From: Streptomyces capitiformicae
GTDB taxonomy: Bacteria; Actinomycetota; Actinomycetes; Streptomycetales; Streptomycetaceae
Direction: 5' to 3'
Assembly: GCF_002214185.1 (NCBI RefSeq)
Contig: NZ_CP022161.1
Location: 3,099,767 to 3,163,766, forward strand
Length of the DNA stretch: 64,000 bases
The notes below the pieces were generated by a model, which worked only from the letters and a program-made list of their open reading frames with translations, had not been told where the DNA came from and ran no database searches. The translations under genes and the position numbers were made by a program. This document shows, in pieces, positions 1-10,100 of this stretch (position 1 is the stretch's first letter; every line of letters begins with the position of its first letter).

Positions 1-582
1 CCAAGGGAAAGTGTGGAACTACTGCTGGGCTGGGTGCCGTCGCTGGGGCCGGTTCTGGCGGACAGCCTGGCGACGGCGCTCGGGGACGTACCCCCGCTCG
101 CGCTGGAGCAGGCCGGAGCCTGGCTCGCCGAGACGGGAGCGGCGGACCCGGTCGAGGAGTACTTGGCGCAGCTGGGGCACGGCGGCAACGGCGCGGGCCC
201 CGGCGGCTCCCCAGCGGGTTCACCAGAGGGGCCCGCACGGCTCGCGGAAGGCGCCTTGCGAAAGAGATCCCCGGCCGCGCACCGCCTGCTGCAGCTGTGC
301 TGCTGCTCCGCTCCCCTGTCGGTGCCGCTGACCGCGATACGGGGTGACGCCACCCTCGCCGCGCTCCGCCCCTACGACACCTCGCTCGACGAGGCACCCG
401 GACTCGACGCTCTCGTCACGGAGCTGACCCGGCTGTGCCTGGCCGAGGCCGATCCATCGAGTAACTCCCTGCGCGTCCACCGCCTCGTGCAGCGGATCGT
501 ACTCGCCGAACTTTCCCAGGACGAAAGGGAAACCGCCCTGCGAGACCTGCACGACATCCTGATCGCGGCGTCCGCGGGGTAA
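1..582 (+). CDS. NB-ARC/STAND ATPase (FxsT-like), 3' fragment
   Basis: The frame is open from the left edge, so the 5' part lies outside the window. The visible residues match the end of the NB-ARC module found in actinomycete STAND proteins, including the FxSxx-COOH system TPR proteins: an 'EQAGAWLAETG' segment, a winged-helix-like 'LLQLCC' segment and the family motif HRLVQ near visible residue 156. In the family a long TPR array normally follows HRLVQ. Here the frame stops about 28 residues later, and only 17 bp separate the stop from the next gene, so the TPR sensor appears to be lost. It is either a truncated gene or an unusually short family member. Confidence 0.6.
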   Translation, partial: PRESVELLLGWVPSLGPVLADSLATALGDVPPLALEQAGAWLAETGAADPVEEYLAQLGHGGNGAGPGGSPAGSPEGPARLAEGALRKRSPAAHRLLQLCCCSAPLSVPLTAIRGDATLAALRPYDTSLDEAPGLDALVTELTRLCLAEADPSSNSLRVHRLVQRIVLAELSQDERETALRDLHDILIAASAG

Positions 583-599
583 CCCGGCCGAGGGAGGGC

Positions 600-1535
600 T
601 CAGTCGTGTGCGACGACCGCGACCGGCGCGGTCGCGTGGTGGAGTACGGCGTGGGTGACGGGGCCGATGTGGGTGCCGAGTGGAGAGTGGCGGATACGCC
701 GGCCGACGACGACCAGGGAGGATGCGTGGGAGGCGTCGACCAGGTGGTCGGCCGCCTTGCCCAGGCGGGACTCCGCGACGACCTCGACGGCGGGGAACTC
801 GCGCCTCCAGGGGCTCAGCACTTCGGCCAGTGCCGTGGCGTCTTCGCGGCCCAGGCCGGCGTCCGGTTCGGGTTCTTCACGCAGGCCGTGCGCGAAGTGG
901 CGTGGTGGACTCCAGTCGTGGACGACCCGCAGGGCCGTCTCCCGCAGGGCGGCGGCCTCGAAGGCGAACCTGATCAGTGGGTCGTTGGGGTGCGTCGTGT
1001 CCAGGCCGAGGACGACGGGCCGGAACGGTGCCGCGGCCGACGGGGCGCCGGAGGGGTCCGGCGCGTGTTCGTCCGCGGCCCACTCACCGGCCCGGACGAG
1101 GACGACCGGCCGCTCGGTGTGCGCGACGACATGCAGTCCGACGGAGCCAAGGAGGAACCCGGCGATCCCGCTCACGCCTCGGGAGCCGAGCACGACGAGT
1201 TCGGCGTCGGCGTCCTCGGCCGCGTTGACCAGTTCCTCGGTCGCCCGGCCCGTCAGCTGCTCGGTGGTGACCTCCACGCCGGGGTGCCGCAGCCGGATGC
1301 CGTCGGACCTCTCGCGCAGGATCCGGCCGGGGCCGGTCCCCGTCGGACCGGGCTCGGTCCATTTCTGCCGTGTCTCGGTGTCCAGGATCGGCGCGCCCAT
1401 CGGCTCGGGGAACAGTTCCCAGACGTTGACCAGCCGCAAGGGCAGTGCGCGCAGCCGCGCCTCCGTGGCCGCCCACTCGGTGGCGGCCATGCTCTCGGGG
1501 GAGCCGTCGAGGCCCACGACGACGGTGCGGGGCAT
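600..1535 (-). CDS. Tandem universal stress protein (UspA family)
   Basis: 311 residues with two Usp domains. The first begins MPRTVVVGLDGSPES and holds the ATP-binding signature G-x2-G-x9-G-S (GSRGVSGIAGFLLGS, about residues 113-130). The second begins near residue 172 with VVLGLDTTHPND and ends VVVGRRIRH...APVAVVAHD, a weaker nucleotide motif. Usp proteins bind ATP in the cytoplasm and aid survival under energy or oxygen stress. The ATG at 1535 is preferred over an upstream in-frame start at 1595 because GAGGAGG lies just upstream and the protein then starts directly at the first beta strand. Its neighbours do not suggest an operon. Confidence 0.93.
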   Translation of the reverse strand: MPRTVVVGLDGSPESMAATEWAATEARLRALPLRLVNVWELFPEPMGAPILDTETRQKWTEPGPTGTGPGRILRERSDGIRLRHPGVEVTTEQLTGRATEELVNAAEDADAELVVLGSRGVSGIAGFLLGSVGLHVVAHTERPVVLVRAGEWAADEHAPDPSGAPSAAAPFRPVVLGLDTTHPNDPLIRFAFEAAALRETALRVVHDWSPPRHFAHGLREEPEPDAGLGREDATALAEVLSPWRREFPAVEVVAESRLGKAADHLVDASHASSLVVVGRRIRHSPLGTHIGPVTHAVLHHATAPVAVVAHD

Positions 1536-1641
1536 GGGACGCACCTCCTCGGGTCGGGCGGTGTCTCCAGGTTTAGTCCTCCCTCCCCGGGTCACCCGAA
1601 TCGGCGCGGTCAGGCCTGCCAGGCCGAACGCGCTCAGCCAC

Positions 1642-3155
1642 TCACACCGGCAGCAATCGCGTCACCAGTTCACCGAGACGCCGGGCGTTGCGGCAGGTGT
1701 GCATGGCGACGACCTCGGCGTATGCGGGGGCGGCGGAGTCGCCCGTGCCCCACTGCGAGGGGGACTCAGGGTTCAGCCAGTCGACGCGGCGGGCGCGGGC
1801 CGCGACACGTCGCAGGGCGGCCACGTTGGGATCGAACCCGTTGGTACGGGCGTCACCGAGGACGATCACCGACGTACGCGGGCCCACCGCGTCGAGGTGG
1901 CGCTCGGCGAACTCACCGAGCGCGGCCCCGTAGTCGCTGCTGCCGTGCCAGCCGCTGATCGTGGCCTCGGCGGCGATCCGGCGGCCGAGCTCGGCGGGGT
2001 CGGCCTCGCCGGTGGTGACGAGATGGGTGACCTCGTCGACGCGGTTGACGAAGGCGTAGACCCGCACCTTGCTGAACTGGTCCCGCATCGCCTGCACCAG
2101 GAGCATCGTGAAGTTGGCGAAACCGGCGACCGACCCGGACACATCGCAGAGGAGCACGATCTCCGGACGGGCCGGCCGGTGCCGCCGGTACGCCGGGCGC
2201 AGCGGCACCCCTCCGGTGGACAGCGAGCGGCGCAATGTACGCCGGATGTCGATCTGGCCCCGCGCGGCCCTGCGCCGCCGGGCGGCCAGCCGGGTCGCGA
2301 GTTTGCGAGCCAACGGCTGGACGGTACGGCGGAGTTCGACGAGTTGCTCGCGGTTCGCGATGAGGAAGTCGACCTGGTCGGCGCTCGGCGCGATACCCCG
2401 TTCGGCGATGAACTCCGCGCCACGGCGTTCGGCGACCCGCCGCCGCGCCTCGGTCCGGACCCGGTTCCGGAAGTCCTCGATACGGCGCCGGATTTCGTCG
2501 GCGTCCAGCCGTTCGGTGAAGCCGCCCGAACCGATTCCACCACCGAAGCCCGATCCGAAGCCGGATCCGAAGGAGCCCACACCCGAACCCACACCCGACC
2601 CGACGCCCGAGCCGACGCCCGAACCCGAGCCGAAGCCGGACCCCGCCCCGCCTCCTCCGCCCCTCCCGCCTGCCCGCTGGTCCGCCAGGATCCGGGCCAG
2701 CAGCGTCTGCGGGCGGAGCCGGTCCAGCGTCTGGTGGGCGGACCAGCCGTCCGAGCCGGGCGACGTCCTGTACCGGCCGAGCAGATCCACTGCCTCACCG
2801 GCGAGTCGGTTGAGGGCGGCCGTGTCGCCGGCGGCCAGCGCCTCGGCGAGCCGGTCGCGCAACTCGTCCCGGTCCGCGGCCGGCGCGCCCGACGTGCCCG
2901 TCAACTCGCCCACGCCGAGCGGGAAGTACAGCTCGAAGGCCGCGTCGAACACGGCTCGCTGACGGTCGGCGCGCAGCAGCGCCGCCGCCAGCCCCTCGCG
3001 GATCCGCTCCCGGTCGGTGAGGCCCAGCACCTCCAGGACGGCCGCCGCGTCCACGGTCTCCCCGGGACCGATCCGTATCCCGTGGCCACGCAACGCCCGT
3101 ACGAACCCGGTGAGCCGCTCGGCCAGGGGAGAACTCGCGGCGGCGGCCGGGGCGC

Positions 3156-3159
<4 letters not shown>
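1642..3159 (-). CDS. VWA domain protein, CoxE family
   Basis: 505 residues. The N-terminal half resembles the CoxE/VWA-containing family (RLTGFVRALRGHGI...). A glycine-serine-valine linker follows (about residues 168-217, repeats of GSGVGSGV), then a von Willebrand A domain with the metal-binding DxSGS at residues 339-343. Such proteins pair with MoxR ATPases as chaperones that insert metals or cofactors, as in the CoxD/CoxE pair for CO dehydrogenase-type enzymes. The start ATG overlaps the stop of the upstream moxR-like gene (ATGA at 3156-3159), so translation is coupled. No molybdenum hydroxylase genes are visible, so the client is unknown. Confidence 0.9.
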
Positions 3160-4064
<905 letters not shown>

Positions 4065-4126
4065 GTGCCCACTCCCCCTCATGCCGAGCGCGATGTGCCC
4101 CCACTGGCACCCGAGTCCAAGTTACC

Positions 4127-4138
4127 AAGCGGTCGCTT
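4127..4138. promoter_or_regulatory. Palindromic operator candidate upstream of the moxR-VWA operon
   Basis: AAGCG-GT-CGCTT is a perfect 5-bp inverted repeat, extended imperfectly to CCAAGCG-GT-CGCTTTGG. It lies about 65 bp upstream of the moxR start and just behind the stop of the TetR gene. Dyads of the AAGCGnnCGCTT kind are common TetR-family operators in actinomycetes. Its use by the adjacent TetR protein is inference. Confidence 0.35.
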
Positions 4139-4153
4139 TGGCTGTCTCCGTAT

Positions 4154-4810
4154 TCACGCCGTGCCGACGAGCCGCCCCACCAGGTCCCCCCATCCCCGCT
4201 CCAGCCGTTCGAGCGACATGCCCCGGCGGCCGATCAGGTGGTCGACGAGGTTGATGTCCAGGTAGCCCAGCAGGGTCTGCGCTATGAGTTCGATGTCGCC
4301 CGTGGCGTCGGCGCGGCGCAGCAGCATGCAGAGATGGCTGAGCCGGAGCAGGCTCGCCGGGTTGGTGTGGAGGCGGGAGACCTCGGCACGCGCGGCCAGG
4401 TACAGGTCACGGTGAGCATGTTCGTGCCGTATCACGGCGGCGCCGAAGGCACGGAGTCGCTCCACGGGCGGGGCGTCGGGACCGAGGGGCGGCGGGCCGG
4501 TCAGGAACGCGGCCTGGAGCTCCCGCTCATGGTGGTCGAGGAGCGCCACCATGAGCCCGAACCGATCGCCGAACCGCCGGAAGACGGTTCCCTTGCCCAC
4601 CTGGGCGGCGTTCGCCACGGCCTCCATGGTCAGGTTGGCCGCTCCGCATTCCGCCGCGAGCCGGGCGGCCACCTCCAGCAGTCGGGTGCGGTTGCGTGCC
4701 GCGTCCGCCCGCAGTCGGGGCTGGTCGGCGGGGGTGAGCGTGAGGTCGATGAGTCCGTCGAGCGGGTACGGGTCCCGGGGCTCGGGGAAGGGTGGCAGCG
4801 GCTCGTTCAT
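4154..4810 (-). CDS. TetR/AcrR family transcriptional regulator
   Basis: 218 residues. The helix-turn-helix is at about residues 61-83 (TMEAVANAAQVGKGTVFRRF), followed by a helical ligand-binding domain with the actinomycete pattern HEHAHRDLYLAARAE. An extended 40-residue proline-rich N-terminus precedes the DNA-binding domain. It is transcribed divergently from the FMN reductase gene at 4945, and two nearly identical palindromes sit between them, so it probably represses that gene and itself. The start is uncertain: ATG 4810 is chosen, GTG 4834 is in frame, and neither has a strong ribosome binding site. Confidence 0.88.
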   Translation of the reverse strand: MNEPLPPFPEPRDPYPLDGLIDLTLTPADQPRLRADAARNRTRLLEVAARLAAECGAANLTMEAVANAAQVGKGTVFRRFGDRFGLMVALLDHHERELQAAFLTGPPPLGPDAPPVERLRAFGAAVIRHEHAHRDLYLAARAEVSRLHTNPASLLRLSHLCMLLRRADATGDIELIAQTLLGYLDINLVDHLIGRRGMSLERLERGWGDLVGRLVGTA

Positions 4811-4841
4811 GAAAGGAGAGTAACGCCTCGTCACCAGAAGT

Positions 4842-4853
4842 GGACCCCGGTCC
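4842..4853. promoter_or_regulatory. TetR operator candidate 1 (GGACC-CC-GGTCC)
   Basis: Perfect 5-bp inverted arms around CC. It is nearly the same sequence as the palindrome at 4876-4889 and is 35 bp away centre to centre, within the divergent tetR/FMN-reductase intergenic region. Two matching palindromes between a TetR gene and its divergent neighbour are a standard autoregulatory layout. Confidence 0.6.
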
Positions 4854-4875
4854 GAATAGGTGCTACAAATTTCAA

Positions 4876-4889
4876 CGGACCTCGGTCCG
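4876..4889. promoter_or_regulatory. TetR operator candidate 2 (CGGACC-TC-GGTCCG) in the reductase promoter
   Basis: Perfect 6-bp inverted arms around TC. It falls between a -35-like TTTCAA (4870-4875) and a -10-like TAGACC (4892-4897) pointing towards the FMN reductase, so a bound repressor would cover the promoter spacer. The promoter boxes themselves are weak matches. Confidence 0.6.
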
Positions 4890-4944
4890 TTTAGACCTCG
4901 TTTCGCTTGCTACCACCCTTTGGCACCCTGCTAGGAGTCAGCTC

Positions 4945-5505
4945 ATGTCCGTACGCATCCTCGCGCTCGTCGGCAGCCTTCGCGCCGGTTCCCACAACCG
5001 CCAGCTCGCCGAGGCCGCCGTGAAGCACGCCCCCGAGGGCGTCGACATCGAGCTGTTCGAGGGCCTGGCCGACGTCCCGTTCTACAACGAGGACATCGAC
5101 ACCGAGGCCGCCCTCCCGGCCACCGCGGCGCAGCTGCGTGAAGCCGCGGGTCAGGCCGACGGCTTCCTGCTCTTCTCCCCCGAGTACAACGGCACCATCC
5201 CCGCCGTGCTGAAGAACGCCATCGACTGGCTGTCCCGTCCGTACGGCGTCGGCGCGTTCACCGGCAAGCCGGTCGCCGTGGTCGGCACCGCGTTCGGCCA
5301 GTTCGGCGGCGTGTGGGCGCAGGACGAGACCCGCAAGGCCGTGGGCATCGCCGGCGGTACGGTCCTGGAGGAGGCCAAGCTCTCCATCCCGGGCTCCGTG
5401 GTCCGCTTCGCCGAGACCCACCCGGCCGACGACGCCGAGGTCGTCACTGGCCTCACCCAGGTCCTCTCGCAGCTCACCGCCCAGGCGGGCACCGCGGCCG
5501 CCTGA
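4945..5505 (+). CDS. NAD(P)H-dependent FMN reductase
   Basis: 186 residues of flavodoxin-like fold. The FMN phosphate loop GSLRAGSHN is at residues 8-16, and the family signature SPEYNGTIPAVLKNAIDWLSRP lies in the middle. These enzymes reduce FMN or quinones and often answer oxidative or electrophile stress. The ATG at 4945 has AGGAG 9 nt upstream; a longer frame starting at 4840 would cross the operator region and is rejected. It is divergent from a TetR gene with paired palindromes, so it is probably induced when an unknown ligand binds that repressor. Confidence 0.93.
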   Translation: MSVRILALVGSLRAGSHNRQLAEAAVKHAPEGVDIELFEGLADVPFYNEDIDTEAALPATAAQLREAAGQADGFLLFSPEYNGTIPAVLKNAIDWLSRPYGVGAFTGKPVAVVGTAFGQFGGVWAQDETRKAVGIAGGTVLEEAKLSIPGSVVRFAETHPADDAEVVTGLTQVLSQLTAQAGTAAA

Positions 5506-5523
5506 GTCGGGCCCGTGCCGTAC

Positions 5524-5562
5524 GGCGCCGGGTTCCGGATCACACACCCGGGGCCCGGCGCC
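5524..5562. terminator. Hairpin between two convergent genes
   Basis: GGCGCCGGG (5524-5532) pairs perfectly with CCCGGCGCC (5554-5562), 9 bp with a 21-nt loop. It lies between the FMN reductase stop (5505) and the YbaK gene stop (5606). There is no U tract, which is usual for Streptomyces terminators. Confidence 0.6.
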
Positions 5563-5605
5563 GACGTTTCGGCGGGAGCCGATCGACCCGCCTCGACCAA
5601 GTGGA

Positions 5606-6163
5606 TCAGGCGACCCCCAGCCCTTCCAGCACCACCGCGTTCGGCAGCTCCGCGAACGCCTTGCCCGGCACCAGCAGCTTGCCCCGCCGCCGTCCGCTGC
5701 CGACCAGGACGTACGGCAGGTCGACCACCGCGGCGTCCACCAGGACCGGCCACGCCTGAGGCAGCCCGACGGGTGTGATGCCGCCGTACTCCATCCCGGT
5801 CTCCCCCGTGGCGGTGTCCATCGGGGCGAACGAGGCCTTCCGGGCGCCCAGTTGGCGGCGCACGACGCCGTTCACGTCGACGCGGGTGGTGGACAGCACG
5901 ACACACGCGGCCAGGCTCGACTCACCGCCCCGCCTGCCCGCGACGACCACACAGTTCGCGGACTGTTCGAGCAGCCCTTGCCCGTAGTGCTGGACGAACA
6001 CCGAGGTGTCGGCCCACTCCGGGTCCGTCTCGACGTACAGGATCTGGTCGGCGGGCACGCTGCCCCGCCAGTGGCGCACGGCATCGGCGACCGGGCCGAC
6101 GAGTTCGTCGAGGCAGTCGGGGGCGGGGGTGGCGTGGTCGAAGTCTCCGATGGGTGCGCGCAT
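5606..6163 (-). CDS. YbaK/EbsC family protein (prolyl-tRNA editing domain)
   Basis: 185 residues. The pattern ADQILYVETDPEWADTSVFVQHYG and later VVAGRRGGESSLAACVVLSTTRVDVN with a C-terminal GKLLVPGKAFAEL matches the YbaK/aminoacyl-tRNA-synthetase-associated domain. Members hydrolyse mischarged aminoacyl-tRNAs such as Cys-tRNA(Pro) or act on related esters. The lysine-containing segment VRRQLGARKASFAPMDTATGETGMEYGGITP corresponds to the YbaK substrate loop. The gene stands alone and converges on the FMN reductase. Confidence 0.88.
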   Translation of the reverse strand: MRAPIGDFDHATPAPDCLDELVGPVADAVRHWRGSVPADQILYVETDPEWADTSVFVQHYGQGLLEQSANCVVVAGRRGGESSLAACVVLSTTRVDVNGVVRRQLGARKASFAPMDTATGETGMEYGGITPVGLPQAWPVLVDAAVVDLPYVLVGSGRRRGKLLVPGKAFAELPNAVVLEGLGVA

Positions 6164-6205
6164 GGGCGCACGGTAACAGGGCGTACGGGCGGGCGAGTCG
6201 GAGCG

Positions 6206-6778
6206 TCAGGACACCGGCGGCACGGACACCGTGAGCATCAGCTCCGCCGGGACGTCGCCCCGATTGGCGTACTCGTGAGGGGCGTTGGCCTCGAAGGTGA
6301 CGCTCGCGCCGGCCGGGACGCGGTACTCAGTGCCCTGGACGGTCAGCGTCAGCTCGCCCTCGGTGACATGGGCGATCTCGACCGTGCCGACGGGGTGCGG
6401 CTCCGAGCGGCTGCCCTCGCCGGGCATCAGCCGCCAGTTCCACATCTCCAGCGGACCGGGCGCCTCCGTCCCAGCGAGCAACCGGCTGTAACTGCCGGCC
6501 TCGGTGTGCCACAACCGCACCACCTGCTCGGCCGGAACGACCCGGACCTTCGGCCCCTGCTCGTAGTCCAGCAGCGTGGTGATACTGACCCCGAGCGCGT
6601 CCCCGATCTTGACGACCGTACCCAGGCTGGGGTTGGTGCGGGCCTGCTCGATCTGGATGAGCATGCCACGGCTGACTCCCGCACGAGCGGCGAGCACATC
6701 CAAGGTGAAGCCACGCACCGCCCGCCAGTGCTTGACGTTCCGCGCCAGGGACTGGGTCAGCAGATCGAGGTCCGACAC
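6206..6778 (-). CDS. XRE-family regulator with C-terminal cupin domain
   Basis: 190 residues. A helix-turn-helix at about residues 12-66 (LARNVKHWRAVRGFTLDVLAARAGVSRGMLIQIE) is followed by a cupin_2 barrel at about 115-188 with HPVGTVEIAHVTEGELTL and APHEYANRGD. This HTH plus cupin layout occurs in sensors of small molecules that often control neighbouring metabolic genes. The GTG at 6778 begins the conserved part and is preceded by GGACGGA; upstream in-frame residues to 6937 are not family-like. It is divergent from the LAL regulator at 7150. Confidence 0.88.
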   Translation of the reverse strand: MSDLDLLTQSLARNVKHWRAVRGFTLDVLAARAGVSRGMLIQIEQARTNPSLGTVVKIGDALGVSITTLLDYEQGPKVRVVPAEQVVRLWHTEAGSYSRLLAGTEAPGPLEMWNWRLMPGEGSRSEPHPVGTVEIAHVTEGELTLTVQGTEYRVPAGASVTFEANAPHEYANRGDVPAELMLTVSVPPVS

Positions 6779-7149
6779 ATTCCGTCCATATTCCGGATGA
6801 CAGAGTTCAACACAGAGCACTACGGCGTGGTGCTTCACGCGTTCACCGCACTGTACTGCGAGGCTGATCGACGCCCGCACTCCTCGCCCCGGCCACCGGT
6901 TCGCACCGAAGGTCTCGTCGCCGCCCACCGACCGCACCTCCGGCCACCCGACACGGCCCCGTCACAGCCGCCGCCGTCCCAGCTCCACTCCCCGAGGTTC
7001 ACCGCCCTTGCACCCCGCGGGATTCCCTCCCCGGCCCGAGTCCGGTGACTGTGGGGAACCTGTGTAGCATCCGACAGATGTTCTACACGGACTCCCGGCT
7101 CCATCGACCAGGGGTGGGGGCCGGAAGGCCGTGAGCCGGGAGGAAGCTC
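6779..7149. other. 371-bp divergent intergenic region (XRE/cupin - LAL regulator)
   Basis: No gene-like codon pattern is seen. The left end holds an imperfect dyad TCCGTCC-atatt-CCGGA next to the XRE start. The right end holds the GTGTAG/CTACAC inverted repeat described separately and GGGAGGAAG just before the LAL start. The middle is C-rich without clear structure. Confidence 0.5.
7062..7088. promoter_or_regulatory. Inverted repeat GTGTAG-CATC / GATG-tt-CTACAC upstream of the LAL gene
   Basis: Left arm GTGTAGCATC (7062-7071), spacer CGACA, right arm GATGTTCTACAC (7077-7088); the arms match apart from a two-base bulge. It lies 62 bp before the LAL start, and TGTAGCAT resembles an extended -10 element. 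It may be an operator overlapping the promoter. Confidence 0.4.
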
Positions 7150-10100
7150 TTGTCCGGGGGAACGGGTCCGGCGGCGGGGACACCGACGGGGCAGTGCGCA
7201 TCCGACGAGGTCGAGCGGGTCCCGAGGGGACGGGCAGGAGGGCCGGGGCCCCTCGTGGGCCGACGCACGGAGCTCGCCGTACTGCACGACCTGATCAGTG
7301 CGGCCGGCCCGGAGGCACCCGGTGTCGTGGAGATCGTGGGCGACCCGGGCATCGGCAAGACCCGACTGCTGACCGAGTGGGCGGACCTTGCGGCGCGTTC
7401 CGGATGGCTGGTGCTGTCCGGGCGGGCCGCCGAGTTCGAGCAGCAGGTCCCGTTCGGCGTGTTTGGTGCGGCGCTGGAGGACCATCCCGGACTGACCGGC
7501 GGGAACGGCCCGACCGGGCTCGCCGAACTGGACGTGTCCGACCTGCGGCTGCTGCGGTCGGTCTTCCCGGTGCTGCCCGCACCGCCGGACGAGGCGCCGG
7601 TGCAGGCCGTGACAGCCGAGCGGTACCGACTGCACCGCGCGGTGCGCACACTGCTGGAGGTGCTCTCCAGGCAGAGCGGACTGCTGCTGGTCCTGGATGA
7701 TCTGCACTGGGCCGACATCGCCTCGACGGAGCTGGTGGAGTACCTGCTGCGGCATCCGCCGCGCGGGCGGCTGCTGCTCGCCGTGGCGCACCGGCGTCGG
7801 CAGACCTCGGCCCGATTACGCCATGCGTTGGCACGCGCCGTGCACAGCGGCATGGTCGAACGGATGGAGCTGGGTCCGTTGACCCCGGCCGACGTGGATG
7901 AGCTGCTGCCGGCCGACGCGGACCCGACCCGCCGGAGACGGCTGTACGAGGCCAGCGGCGGAAACCCCCTCTATCTCCAGGCGTTGGCGGCGCCGTCCGC
8001 CGGCGGGGACGAGCAGGACCCCGGCCCGCGGCCGGTGGACGCCCGGGGCCATGTCCCGGAGCCGGTACGGGCGGCGCTGGTCGCGGAACTGGACGCGCTC
8101 GCGCCACGGACTCTGCTGGTCGCCCAGGCCTGCGCGGTGGCCGGTGACCAGGTCGGCGTCGGCCTGGTCGCGCGTACCGCCGGCCTGGACGTCGACGCCG
8201 TAGTGGGTCTGCTCGACGAACTGGTCCGGCACGACGTCGTCCGGCCGGCCGCCACCGGAGGACGTTTCGAGTTCCGCCACCCGCTGGTCCGGCGGGTCGC
8301 CTACGACACGGCCGGCGCCGGCTGGCGAGTCGCCGCCCACACACGGGCCGCCGCCGCGCTGCACGAAACCGGCGCGCCCGCTGCCGAACTGGCGCACCAC
8401 GTGGAGCGGTCGGCCGAACGGGGGGACGCGAGAGGGGTCGAGGTGCTCCGGGAAGCCGCCGCGGCCACCCTCCATCAGTCCCCGGCCACCGCGGTCCACT
8501 GGCTGCGGGCCGCCCTGCGCCTCGTGCCGGACGGCCCGGACTGGCTGCCGGCCCGCCTGGACCTGCTCGGCCTGCAGGCCCAGGCGTACGGGCTCATCGG
8601 CCAGTTCCGGGACAGCCGCGGCGCACTGCACGAACTGCGCCGGCTGCTGCCCGCCGAACTGACCGAGCAGCAGGCCCGGATCATCGCCTTCTGCGCCATG
8701 GTCGAACATCGCCTGGGCCGTCATGCCGAGGCACGTGCCCAACTGCTGGCCGGGCTCGCCGCCCTGCCGGACGAGGAGAGCCCCGCAGGACTGGCGCTCA
8801 AGATCGGCCTGGCGACCGGGGTGGCCAGACGGCTCGACCCGGTGCTCGACCGCGACTGGCCGGCCGAGGCACTGACCACCGCCCGGCGGCTGGCCGACCG
8901 TGCGGCCCTGGCCTGCACCCTCGCCATAGCTGTGGTGGCCAGGCATACGCGTGGCCTGGTGGACGAGGAGACCGTGGCCCTGCTGGACGAGGCCGCCGCA
9001 CTCGCCGACACACTGCCGGACGGCGAACTCGCCCGGCTCGTCGAGACACTTGTCTGGCTCGGCTGGGCCGAGGTGTGCCAGGAACGGCTGGACGACGGTG
9101 TCCGCCACATGCTCAGGGGGCTGGACATAGCCCGCGCCGCCGGACAGAGCCACCTCGTGAACTTCCTCCACGGCAACCTGGGGATCGTGCACATCCTGCG
9201 GGGAGATCTGGAGCGGGCCGCCGGCCACCTCGACGACGAGTTGGACGCGGTGCTCCTCACCGGCAGTGAGGCACTCCACGGCCCCGCCCTGCGCAACCAG
9301 TGCTGGCTGGCCATCTCGGCCGGGGACACCGAGAACGCGTTACGGCTGGCCAAGGAGGCTCTGGCCTGTGCGGAGGGAGGGGGGTCCCCGGACGTTCGGC
9401 TGGCCACCGGACTCCTCGGCATCGCCCACCTGTTCGCCGACGACCCGGCGACCTGCGTCGACCTGATGATGACCGCCGCGGGCGGTGACCCTGAGCTACG
9501 GGCCGTGGACCCGCTCGAACGCACCGCCTGGCACGAGGCTCTGGCCGCCGCCGAGGCCGCCCTGGGTCACCTCGACAAGGCCACCGCGTGGGCGGACCGC
9601 GCGTTCGCGCACGCCGCCGGTCTGCCGCGCCGGACCGGGGTGGCGCATCTGGCCCGCGCCCATGCGCTGCTGCCCGGGGATCCGGCGCGGGCCGCCGCCG
9701 AGGCGCTGCGCTCGGCTGAACTGCTGCTCGCCGCGGGGGACCGGCTCATGGCCGCACGTGCCCATGCCGTCGCCGCCGTCGCACTGGCGGCCGACTCCAG
9801 GCCGGACGCGGCCCGTGAGCAGTTCGCCGAATCGACCGCGCTCCTCCAGGCGTGCGGGGCGCAGCGGCACAAGGAGACCGCGCTGCGTGAGCAGCGCCGG
9901 ATGAACGCCCGGCAGCCGCGCCGCAGCGGCAGTCGGCGGGAACCGGCGGACGGCGGCACCCCCACCGACACCGAACTCACGCCACGCGAACGCCAAGTGG
10001 CCGAGCTGGCCGCCCGGGGGCTGACCAACCGCGAGATCGGCAGGGCCCTCTACATCAGCCCCAGGACCGTCAACGTCCACCTGAGTCGGGTCTTCGCCAA

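Noticed and set aside
4840..4944. Longer N-terminus for the FMN reductase
   Set aside because: It would span both TetR operators and the promoter; conserved family start is MSVRILALVGS at 4945.
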